From Cyanophora paradoxa (taxonomy: Eukaryota > Glaucocystophyceae > Cyanophorales > Cyanophoraceae): a stretch of DNA of 64,000 bases. Below the pieces are notes generated by a model. It saw only the letters and a program-made list of their open reading frames with translations. It ran no database searches and was not told the origin of the DNA. Below, piece after piece: positions 50,875 to 62,471 of the stretch (within the stretch, counting starts at the first letter, position 1; each line of letters begins with the position of its first letter). The stretch lies in assembly GCA_004431415.1 (NCBI GenBank), contig QPMI01000507.1, forward strand, positions 62,001-126,000, in the 5' to 3' direction. A program made the translations under genes and the position numbers.

Positions 50875-53800
50875 CTACATCTCGAAGCCGGCGGCGGAGG
50901 AGAGTAGCTTGCGGGCAGCGCGGGTGCGGCGGCGGGCGTCGGGGGACGGCGCCGGCTCCCCCCGGAGCACCTCCCGGTCGATGAAGTAGAGCAGGCCGTC
51001 CCGCAGCGGGAAGAGGTCTGCGGGGCGGGGCGGGGCGGGGCGGTCAGGCGGCGGGCGGCGGGCGGGGGATCGCGGGGGCGGGGCGGGCCTTTGACGTTGC
51101 AGATGCGCTCGAAGGGGGCCACCACCGCCTCGTCCGCCGGCGGCTGCGCGCCGTCCTCAGAGAAAGGGAGGAGGCGGGGGCCGGGGGGCGGGCCTGGGCG
51201 GGGGCGCCGTCGACGGCGTCGGTGGCGGCGCAGGAGAGGATGTCGAGGAGGACGCGGCGCACGAAGCGCGCCACGCCCGGCCCGCACGTCTCCAGCTCCA
51301 CGATCTTCAGCACCGACATCGAGAGCGCGAAGGTCGCCACCAGGTACGCCAGCAGCCGCGCCGCGTTGTCGCAGACGCGCGGCGCGGGGCCGGCCGCCCC
51401 GCCCTCGTCCGCCTCCTTGAGGCGCTTGAGGAAGTCCCAGTAGGTGAGCTGCAGCGTGAACTTGTGCGCGTGGTCGAAGGCGCACAGGCGCCCCGCCAGC
51501 AGCGCGTAGAACGGGTTGAACGCCGCCTCCTGTCATGAAGAGTTTAGGGGGGGCGGGAAGGGGGCAGGGGGAGGGGTACGGGGGCGGACGCGGGAGCAGC
51601 AGTCGAAGAGGACGCGGATGGCCTCGCGGGCCTGCTCGCCCTTGAGCCCCAGCTTCGTCACCTTCTCGAACGCGTCCATGTAGTCCTGTACCCCGGGGTG
51701 AGACGCGGGGTACGGGATCGGGGAAGAGGGGGAGGACGGTGCCTCGCTGGTCATCATGGCGACGAAGATGGACTTCCGTACCCCCGTGTTCATCCGCTGT
51801 GGGGGCCTCAGGGGAAGGAGCTTTTGGGGAACAACGCGCAGGGGGCGGGCGGACCTGGGCGCGGGCGAGCTTCAGAATGTCGTTCTCTTCCTCCCGGGCG
51901 CCCCTGCGGTCCGCTTGAGACGGGGAGGTGGGGAAGTACGTCTTGGGGGCACAGCGCACGAGGGCCCCGCGGCGGAATCGTCGCGGTTGGGCCCCTCCCG
52001 CCCGTGCCACGCCGACCCGACCAGCCACCAGCGCCCTGCGGGGCGGCCCCGCTCGAGCGGGGGTACGGGAAAGAGGAGCGAGGGGGGTACCGGCGGCCTC
52101 GGCGTTGAGCAGGTCCTTCCAGGGGATGTTCAGGCGGGGGTCGCCCTTTCCGGTGTCTGGAGAGGGGGCCGGGAGTAAGAGGAAAAACAGAGACGAGGAG
52201 GGGTACAGGTGCTCGCCCTTGCGGAGCTTCTTGAGGACACCGCGCAGGACGGGGCTGCGGCGCGCGTCAGGCAGGGAGGGGTACGGAGACGGGGCGGGGC
52301 GGGGCGGGCCTGGTGAGGGAGTCGGGGTCGCCGAGGGCGCCGCCGGCGCGGCGCTTGTTGTTCTTCAGCTCGTACACCGTCTCCAGCATGAACTGCAGGC
52401 GCTTCCCCAGCGGCTTCCCCGCCTCCCCCGCCGCCCGCCCCTGCCCCCGCCTCCTCAGAAACGGGGCCTCTGGACGGAAGAGGGGCGGGAGGGGGGCGCC
52501 TGCATGGCGACGATGGCGTCCTTGAGGGCCCCCGGGTCTTCGTGCCTCAGCTGCACCCCGCAGTCTGCGCGCCCCTCAGAGGAGGCGGGGAGGGGGCGGG
52601 GCGGGGCGGGGCGCGGACTGCGGAGGGCGAGGAGGAGGAGGTCGACGGCGCGCTCGCAGAAGCGGGCGAGGAGGCCCCGCAGCACGTCGTACATCACCCC
52701 GCTGTGCACCACCTGCCGCCCCGCCCCGCTCAGAGGCAAGGCCGAGGGAGGAGCGCGGGCGGCGCGGGTGCGGGCGCCTGGTAGTTGTAGAGCATGACGA
52801 GGAGGAGGAGGAGGTTGGCGGCGCGCTTCTCGGCGGTCTCGTCGCCCTCGCCGAGCCCGGCGCCCTCGACGACGGCCCCGGCCTCCAGCGCCTCCTCCAG
52901 CTCCCGCGCCACCCGCTCCAGGAAGTACGCCCCTGAGAGGGCGCGTAAACAGAAAGGCACTTGGGAGGAGGAGGGGGAGGGGGAGGGGGTACGACGCGCA
53001 CCGACCTCGTGGCCGACGGAGGAGTGGAGGGCGGCGACGAGGGCGGCCTGGTGGATGGCGCGGGGGTCAGGGGGAGCACGAAGCAGGCTGGACCTCGAGG
53101 GTGGGGGCACCTGGAGGCCGAGGAACTGGCGGGAGAGGACGAGCTTGCCGTCCGTGCAGCTCCCCACCACCGCCTCCCCCAGCGCCCCGTTCATCACTGC
53201 CCGCCCCCGCTTGAGGCGCCCGGGGCGGGGAAGGAAGGAGGCGGGGGGACGGACTGTTGCGGGGGTACGAGCCGTAGAGCTTCGCGATCTCCGCGGCGAC
53301 GGATTCCATGGTCTGCGGGCGGGCGGGCGAGCGGGCCTCAGGAAAAGCGGGGCGCAAGCAAATCCAAGGAAAGCAAGGGAAGGCGCCTGTTCGGAGACGC
53401 GGTTGACGAGGCCGCGCACGTGCCTCCGGATACGCTCCGTCCGCTCGTCCACCGCGCCCTCGCGCCCCCGCAGCGCCGGCGGCACGTACTTGCCCCCTGC
53501 CGAGCGGGGGTCGCCCGGGCCGGGAGAGGAGCTACGGAAGGGAGGGCTGTCCGCACCGGCTGTGGCGGAGGCGGCCCCGCGGCGCGGCGCGGCCTCTCCC
53601 CCGCTGCCGCCCTCGCCGCCGCTGCTTTCGCCGCCTTCCCCGTCCTCGCCGCTGCTGCCCGCGCCCTCCTCCGCATCCCCCTCCTCCTCGCCCTCGCCGT
53701 CATCTTCCGAGCCTCCCGCCCCGTCCTCGCCCATCGCCTCGTCGTCCCCCGTCCCCTCGCCGTCTTCCTCCGAGCCCATGTCTTCGCCCTCCTCCTCCTC

Positions 53801-54852
53801 GTCCTCGTCCTCGTCGCCCAGGCCGAGGTCGCTCCCGATCTCCCCGCCGCTCCCCTCGCTCCCCGCATCGCCCCCCTCCTCCTCCCCCTCCTCCTCGTCC
53901 TCGCCGGCGGGCCCGTCGAGCCCCTCGTCGGCGGCCGTGATGCCCCGCAGCAGCCCTGCGCCCCGCGCGCCCTCAGAGCGAGTCCCACGCCGGAAGACAG
54001 GGGCGGAGCGGACCGCCGAGCTCGTCGCCGAGGACCTTGGGCTCCTTCTTCTTGCTCTTCTTGATGCCCAGCTTCTTCGCCAGGGTCCGCATGATCCGCA
54101 GGTCCGGGTCGTCGTCCATGCTCCCTGCGCGCATGAGGTCGAAGCTGAGCTCAACGTGGGCCGCGGGACAAGGCGGGCGGGGCGGCTCGGGGCACCGAGG
54201 GCGCCCCCGCCCGAGGGCAGGAGGTTCTGCTCCCGCAGCAGGTCCATGAACCGCGAGTTCGGCACCTCCTGCGGGCCCTGTCCGGCCGCCTTCTTCGCCT
54301 TCGCCGCCGCCGCGCCCTTCTTAGGCGGTGGCTCGCGATCGGACTCGCTCCCGCTCTCCGCCGCCGCCCTCTTCCGCTTGGCGCCGGCGCCCCCGGCGCC
54401 CGGAGCGGCCGCCGGCTCCTCCTCCGGCTCGTGCTTGCGGCTCTGCGCAGACACGCATCAGAGCTAGCGCTTCCGAGGAGCCGCACGCGTCGCAGCGGGG
54501 CGCGCCTTCCGTGCCGCGTAGTCCTGCTTCCGCTGCTTCTTGTCCGCCCGCTTCTGAGCGCGCAGCTCCTTCCTCGTCTTGCCACGGCGCTTCTTCACCA
54601 ACGAGTAGTGTCCGTCGTCCTCCGGCACGTGTCCTGCGCCACTGGCCGCGTCGCGCGGCGGCCCGGCCGCTCGCTCGCGATCGGATACGTACCGTCCGAG
54701 GGGTCCTCCATCTCCCTCGTCAGGGCCATCGGCATGCGAGTGGTGGTGTCCTTGTGCCTGCCGAAGCTGGAGCCGCCCCGCCCGCGTCCGCGGCCCCTGA
54801 AGCCGCCGCGCCCGCCACCACGCCCGCCGCCGCCGCGCCCGCGAAAGCCCAT
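50875..54852 (-). CDS. NOM1: NOM1/SGD1-type nucleolar MIF4G-MA3 protein with RGG N-terminus
   Basis: Nucleolar protein of 40S ribosome biogenesis (NOM1 in animals, Sgd1 in yeast). The ATG 54852 begins an RGG box (GFRGRGGGGRGGGRGGFRGR), then DGHYSLVKKRRGKTRKELRA. A GC-AG intron probably joins QDYAARK to SRKHEPEEEPAAAP. Then VPNSRFMDLLREQNLLPSG, DPDLRIMRTLAKKLGIKKSK, a long Glu/Asp/Ser/Gly acidic tract (about 53500-53950) and GKYVPPALRG. MIF4G domain: IRRHVRGLVNRVSEQ, MESVAAEIAKLYGSYP, VLSRQFLGLQV, AIHQAALVAALHSSVGHEV, LLVMLYNYQ and RLQFMLETVYELKNNKRRAG. MA3 domain: GVRKSIFVAMMTSEA, GLKGEQAREAIRVLFDCCSR, FTLQLTYWDFLKRLKEA and LSMSVLKIVELETCGPGVAR. It ends RKLLSSAAGFEM, stop 50875-50877. The intron 51018-51088 has a GC donor. 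Confidence 0.88.
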
Positions 54853-55301
54853 CTTCGTGCCTTTCAGCCGCAGCTAAGCTTCCTTGCACTTTTCAGCGCT
54901 CCGATCGCCCCCTAGCTTGTTCCTCGCCGCTGCGCTTTGGTTCCCGCTGCGAGGCAGTACCCCATCAAATTCGCTCAACCGGCCTTACCGGGCTAGCGCG
55001 CATGGATGTGGGCGCACAATCGTCTCAAGACGTCCAAACCGTGTCAGCAAAGGTGCGCGCGCCGAGCCAGCCGCCCGCGTGGGTGCTCGCCCCTCGCCGG
55101 CCGACCGCTGTCCGGCTGGCCGCATACGCGCGCGCCATTCCTTAGTTAATCGTCCTAGCTGCACCGTGACGAAACTCTAAGCACCCTGTTCGGGCACGCA
55201 GGTTGCCGGGCTCGAGCGGCCCACCCGCGCAGAACAGGTTCTTGAAGACATGGGCGGCGAATGCAGCGGCGATCGCTCTGAAGTGATCAGGCATCGTGAG
55301 G
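54853..55301. other. Divergent promoter region, NOM1 / F-box-LRR
   Basis: 449 bases between divergent ATGs. No gene recognised; a candidate first exon of the + gene could lie here, because its proposed N-terminus is weakly conserved-looking. No TATA box seen. Confidence 0.5.
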
Positions 55302-57182
55302 ATGAAGAGGTTCTCCAATTTTCCAGCCGCGCGCTCCCCCGCCTGCCCGTTTGACGTTGCGACGCACGCGCAGACCGAGTTGGACGACGGCGCCGGCGCG
55401 CTTCCATACGTACCGTCTTGCGCGAGCTTCAAGCGCGTCGACTCGCTGCCCGTGTCGCCGCCCCGCGCCAGCTCGGAGGCGCCCGCACCCGCGGCAGCGC
55501 CGCCGCCGCCGGAGTCGACGTCGAGCGGCCCCTTCGATCTGCTCCCGGACGCGATCGTGTCGCGGATCGTGTATCTGGCGCGGCGCGGGGAAGGGAGCGA
55601 GTGGCTGCTGGAGGCGCGGCGGGCGTGCCGGGCGCTGCGGCGGGCCTGCGAGGAGCCGGCGGCGTGGGCCGTCGTCTCCGTCCTGGAGCCGGCCGACGAC
55701 GCCCTCGCCGAGCTCGCCTCCCTCCCGCCCCGGACGCGCCGCGCCGCCCGCGCGCTCTACGTCGACGGCTCCTCCCTCACCCCGGGGCGCGTCCTCGCCC
55801 TCCGCGCCGCCCTCGGGGCCACCCTCGAGGAGCTCTCCATCGACATCTGGCGGGTGCCCGCCGCCCGCCCCCAGGCAGAGAGCGACCCTGACCCCGGCCT
55901 CGCGCCGGACCGCAGCCGGAGCACGAGGCGCCGTTCGCGGCGCTGCGCGAGCTCCGCCGCTTCCGCGCGCTGCGGCACCTGCGCGTCGCCGCGCCCACGC
56001 ACCGCCTGCGCACGCCGTGCGGGCCCGTCATGCAGGCCTCCCTCGCCGCCCTGGGGAGCCTCCGCGCCCTCCGCTCGCTCGACCTCTCGCCCTTTGCGCT
56101 CACCGCCGCCACGCTGCGCGCCCTCGCGCCCCTCGCCCCGACCCTCCTCTCCCTCGAGGCGACCTGCGGCGCCGAGGGCGGGCCCGGCGAGGCCCGGCCG
56201 ACGCCCTCGAGGCGGTCGCGGGCCTCGCGCGGCTGCGGCGGCTGCGCCTGCGCGTGCGCGACTGCAGCGTGGAGGCCCTCGCCGTGCTGGGCGAGCCCGG
56301 CCCGCCTTCCTCCCCGCCGACGCCTGCCGCCGCCTCGCCGCCCTCTCCGACCTCCGAGGTGCCCCGCCCGCCCCGCCCCGCCCTTGTCCCCGCCCTCGCC
56401 CCGCCCTCACCCTCTCCTCGCAGCGCTACACCTGTCGGGGGTGGCGGCGAGCGCGGCCTTCGTCTCCTCCATGCCCCTCCTGGAGGAGCTCTCCCTCCAC
56501 TGCGACCGCGGCGCCGACCTCGCGCCCCTCGCCTCCCCCTCGGGGCCCGCCCCCCGCCTCCGCACCCTCTGCCTCTCCGCCTTCGACGACGGGCTGACCC
56601 TCCACGCCGCCCTCCCCGCCCTCACCGCCCTCGAGGCGCCCGCCCGCCCTGCCCTGCCCGCCCGCGCCTCCTCCGCCCTGACGCGGGGGCCGGGGGCAGA
56701 GCCTGGTGCTGCGGAGCGGGCGGGAGGCGTTGGAGGGCCTCGGAAACGCCAGCCTGCGCGCCCTCTCCCGCCTCTCCTCCCTCGAGATCTCCGTCCAGGC
56801 CCGCGCCCCCTTGAGCCCGACCTCGCGCCCACGGCTCGCGCTGACGGCGGCCGGCACGCAGGGGGAGGGCGGCCTGGCGCCCGTGCCGGGGGCCCTCCTC
56901 GCCCGCCTCGCCGCCGACGCGCCGCCGCTGCGCTCCCTCACCCTCGCCTCGCCCCTCCCGCCCTCCGCCGCCCCCGCCCTCGCCGCCCTCCAGCCGCCCC
57001 TCCTCCGCCTCTCCTGCTACGCCGTGCGCCCTGCAGCTGTCCACCCCCGCCCGGCGGAGCGGCGCTGGCCCGGCTGACCGGCGTGGGCGCAGGCGTGGCA
57101 GATGGACGCGCACGAGCGGGCCTTCCTGCGCGCATCCCTCCCCCACACGGCCCTCACCTTCGAAGCGCCTCTCTCCCCGTAG
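55302..57182 (+). CDS. F-box/LRR-like protein (second FBXL-type gene)
   Basis: The start ATG 55302 gives MKRFSNFPAARSPACPFDVA; an in-frame upstream GTG exists. A Pro/Ala/Ser linker precedes the F-box: FDLLPDAIVSRIVYLARRGE and ARRACRALRRACEEPAAWAV. LRR-like exons follow: RAARALYVDGSSLTPGRVLA, ALGSLRALRSLDLSPFALTA, ATLRALAPLAPTLLSLEATC, RLRRLRLRVRDCSVEALAVL, FVSSMPLLEELSLHCDRGAD and LARLAADAPPLRSLTLASPL. The last exon ends ASLPHTALTFEAPLSP, stop 57180-57182. Introns are C-rich on the sense strand. It is not part of the three-copy family but shares the F-box plus LRR layout with the gene at 18056. Confidence 0.72.
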
Positions 57183-57818
57183 CTCCGATTGCAAACTCGC
57201 AGCTGCAGCTGCCGCGAGTGCACTGCGGCCGCTGCTATCTGCAGCCACCCCGGGCCCCTGCCAGGCTGGCCCGTCGGCTAGCACCACCGTAGTTAACGTT
57301 AACGTTCGCTAGCCTAGTAGTAGTCAGCTAGGTAGATATCCGGTTGCGCAATCGCCGGCGCGAGCGCGCGCGAGCGATCCGATGATCATCGGATTGGAAT
57401 TCAAGGCTAGAGCTCAGCGGATTATACGGCTCTCGACTCGGCGAGAGATCATCGAATCGCGCGACTAGCTAGAGCCCGGGGCCGGCTGCTGGCGCCGGCG
57501 CCAATTGCAAGTTTGAGCGCGAGCGAGCAGCCTGTATACGTATTGCAGCTAGCGCACGATATCAGCGCTAGCGCTTGCAATTGTGCTAGCGCTCCAGCTA
57601 GCGCTGGCGCCGGCGCCCCGAAATATCCCTGACGCCAAAATCTGCCCCTACCCCCCGTTTCGGACTTTTTTTGACAGCGACAGCATGACTCACGTCTACG
57701 TGATACGGGATTTTTGGTAGCGACTTCGCCGCCGGCCGCCGCCTTCCTTCACTCGGTGACAGCCGCCGCGGTTCGGCGCGAAGCCCCAGCTCCCAGAGCC
57801 CCAGCCAGCTCGTTCGCT
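57183..57818. other. Palindrome-rich intergenic region upstream of coproporphyrinogen oxidase
   Basis: 636 bases dense in self-complementary words: gttaacgttaac (57293), gatccgatgatcatcggat (57377), gctggcgccggcgcc twice (57488 and 57603), and tagcgctagcgct runs. No gene seen. It should contain the promoter of the downstream gene. Confidence 0.6.
57690..57703. promoter_or_regulatory. Paired ACGT element, TCACGT-CT-ACGTGA
   Basis: Perfect 6+2+6 inverted repeat with two ACGT cores, 116 bp upstream of the coproporphyrinogen oxidase ATG. ACGT cores are bound by bZIP/bHLH factors and are common in light-regulated plant promoters; a role here is inference. Confidence 0.35.
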
Positions 57819-59533
<1,715 letters not shown>

Positions 59534-60078
59534 AGGCCCCGGCCCCGCCGCCCCGGCCCCGCCGCGCCCGGCGCCGGCGCCCGGCCCCCGTCCTCTGTGC
59601 AGACTTTCATTCCCCTCCCTCTCTCCCCTCTCGCCCCCTTTTCAAAGCTTCGCTTTGCCGCTCGTTTCAAAGCTTCGCTTTGCTTAGTTCATTTGATGAT
59701 CATCATGTGAGTCGAGCATCCGACGTCTCCTGGGTAGGTAGCTGTAGGCTTCAGCGGGAAGCAGTGCGTCACCCTGTATGGCAGAACAGTTAGGCAGGAC
59801 CTGTGTAGAAACCGTATTCATGTCGTCAATACCAAACCAATTCGTCGATTTCGAATTCGAAGCGCAAGCCAGCGATCCGCACCGCGCGCCGCATTGGGAT
59901 GTACATGTGAACATGTACATCCGCGCCGCGCGCCGCATTGGACGGGCGCTGGACAGTGGCTACATGCCGCGCACAGCGACACGTACATGACTAGTACTAG
60001 CTAGCTGCATCCCGCTTTTCGCTGTGTACCCCAGGCTTTTCGCCGCAGCCTTTGCAAACTCCCGCGCGACTCGGCGAG
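59534..60078. other. Intergenic region with direct and inverted repeats
   Basis: 545 bases between CPOX and F-box paralog 3. It has two copies of tttcaaagcttcgctttgc at 59640-59681, a 26-bp palindrome at 59897-59922 flanked by two copies of cgcgcgccgcattgg, and, near 60010-60060, sequence related to the upstream flank of F-box paralog 2. Confidence 0.6.
59897..59922. repeat. 26-bp near-perfect palindrome (12-bp arms, 2-nt centre)
   Basis: GGATGTACATGT, GA, ACATGTACATCC; arms complement exactly. It is embedded between two direct copies of a 15-bp GC-rich word. It could be a protein-binding site or a footprint of a small insertion. Confidence 0.75.
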
Positions 60079-62340
60079 ATGGAGGAGCTTGATCATGAGC
60101 GCAGCTTCGTGATGACCGCAGGTCCGCGAAGTGTTGCGAATGCGCCAGCGCAGGCGACAAAGCTGAGGTGAACGCGCAGGCTTGTACGAGCGCCTCCGGG
60201 AGTACGCGCACAGGAGCGGCGAGCGGACGCTCGAGGACGCGGTCGCATCGCTGCTGGACGCAGCTGCGGGCACGGCGCCCGCGGCATCGTGCTCGGAGGG
60301 GAGCGCCACCGCGGCCGGCGCCGTCTCTGCAGCTGGACCTGGCGCCGGCAAGCGAAGGAGGACAGACCCACCGCAGAGCGCTAGCTCACAACAGGAGACG
60401 GAGACTGCAGCAGCGGGAGAGCCTGAAGCCGAACCGGCACTGATCGATCAGCTGCCGGATGACATTCTCTCGGTCATTTTCGAGCGCTTGAGCCTGCAGG
60501 CTGCGGCCGCCGCGCGTGCCGTCTGCCGCCGCTGGCGGGATGTCGTCGATGCGATCGTATGGCGTCGGCTCAACGTCAAGCTGTGTCTAGAGCGCGTGGA
60601 CGAGCTGGCGGGCCTCCTGCTCGGTGCCCAAGGCTTGGACTGGAGCCAGCTGGACGACGCTGCGCGCGAGGAGGTTGTGTGGTGGCTGGCGGGTCGGGGC
60701 CAGGCGGGCGATACCCGCGTTGGCGGGCAGCGGATCCGCGTCGCTCCGGGCGCGTCGCTGCGCCTGCAGCTGGAGGTCACGGCCGCCACGGACGAGGACG
60801 ACAGCGAAGTGTGGCAGTCCACGCTCTTCCTCCTCACGGCGTTCTCGGCCGCGGCCGGCGCCGCGAGCGGCGGTGGCGGGGGCCTGGGCGAGGTCGACGT
60901 GGACTGCTCGTGCGCCCCAGGCGACTGCTTCGCAGATCTCCTCGGCGCCCTCGTGCCGCGGGATGCCGCCATTTGCCCCTCGCTCCGCAGCCTCGCGCTA
61001 CGGGGCCTCGAGTCCTGCGACCCCGACTCGGACTATTCTATCCGCCTCGGAGTGGACCCCGAGTCTGAATTCTGCAGCTTGCCCTTGGTCCTCCCGAACC
61101 TCGAGACCCTCTCCCTCTTCATTCGCTGCAGTTCCTCGGGCCGACCCGCTGCGGAGGCCCTCGCTCGCTGCCTCCCGAACCTCAAGCGGGTGCGCCTTCC
61201 CTTTCAGATGCCTTCTTTGCACGCTTCGCCACTAAGCAACTCAGTTCCAATCCGCAGCTGGAGTTCTTTGCGGACGTGCGCAAGGAGAAAGCCCTTGCAA
61301 TTGGCGAGGCCGCGGCCGCCTTTTCCTCGCTTGAATACATCCTGGCGTACCCCCCGCTCGATCAGCATTTTGAGAATACGGCGCCGCTGCTCGAGGGCCT
61401 CGCCTCCGGCCCTGCCGCCCTCTCCCTCAAAGAGTGCGCATCCGTCCTCGCTGCGGCTTCGGCGCGCACCAATGTTCCGCCGACCGCGTGGCCCAGGCTC
61501 GAGCTGTTCTGCCCGGATCCGCAATTCTCGCCATTGAAAATCTCTGCGCGGGACCTGCGCGCTCTAACACGATTTCCCGCCCTGCTGCGCCTCTCGTCCG
61601 AGTGCCTCGCGGTCCGCGTGCCCCGGCCCGCCTGCCCGTCCCCGACCCCACCTCCGCCCGCCGGCCCTGACAGCCTTGCTCCACAGCCCTGCTCGGGCAT
61701 GGGCGAGGCTGACCTGGCGGCGTTGGGCTCTTTCCCGGCGCTAAAGAGCGTTGGGCTGCTGGCGCTGAGTGAAGAGGAGGCCCTCATCACGCACTTGAAC
61801 GGCCTCACCGCCGCCCTCGAGCGCCCCTCCTCGCTGACCGACCTCAAGCTGTGTATTCGCGCGTCACTCTTCCTGCTTATCATGCTACGTTGCCTCTCGT
61901 CCATTCATATCTGATCGCCTCGCCACAGGCACAGCGCCGCTTCGGGAGGCGCTGCCAGCGCTCGCAAGGCTGGCCGGCGCGGCCCGCGGGCGCCTCTCCC
62001 TCGAGCTGGAGGTCGATCTCGCGCCCGGACGCCCTGCGGAAGTGGCGGCGGCGGTGGCGGCCGCCCCGCCCCGCAGCCTCACCCTCGTCGTCGATCTGTA
62101 CAAGATAGACACGCTGAAAGCGGCCGTCGCTGCGCTAGACGGCCTCTCCGCCTTCGCCGGCTGCTCCGCGGGGAGCATCGAGGTCCGCGTCCTCCCCCGA
62201 GGCGTGCTGCCCTCGACGCGCCCTACGACCTAGGCCTCCCTCAGGTCCGCCTCGAATACTACGGCGATCGCGAGGGTGTGTGGGGCGCCGTGCGGGAGGC
62301 TGTGGCCCGCGCACTCCCCACGGCCCGCCTCGTGGACTGA
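60079..62340 (+). CDS. F-box protein with LRR-like C-terminus, paralog 3
   Basis: Third member of the 14245/20801 family. The ATG 60079 gives MEELDHERSFVMTA; the 58-nt intron 60122-60179 joins to GLYERLREYAHRSGERTLED. The F-box is intact (IDQLPDDILSVIFERLSLQA; RAVCRRWRDVVDAIVWRRLN). The middle region is diverged from the other two (DCSCAPGDCFADLLGALVPR; CDPDSDYSIRLGVDPESE) and an extra loop is present (GAVSAAGPGAG). Further LRR-like exons: ALAIGEAAAAFSSLEYILAY, PLLEGLASGPAALSLKECA, MGEADLAALGSFPALKSVGL and HLNGLTAALERPSSLTDLKL. The last exon (VRLEYYGDREGVWGAVREAV ... ARLVD) stops at 62338-62340. SCF adaptor role inferred. Confidence 0.82.
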
Positions 62341-62471
62341 ATTCGAAGATTTCTAGATCTGTGGCCCCGCGGCCGGCCCGGCGGCTCCCCCGGCGGGGGT
62401 CAGATGGTGGGCAGGGCTGCCGGAGGGCTCCGACCCCGAGCTCGAGCGGCCCGGGGAGAGGAGGCGGGGGG

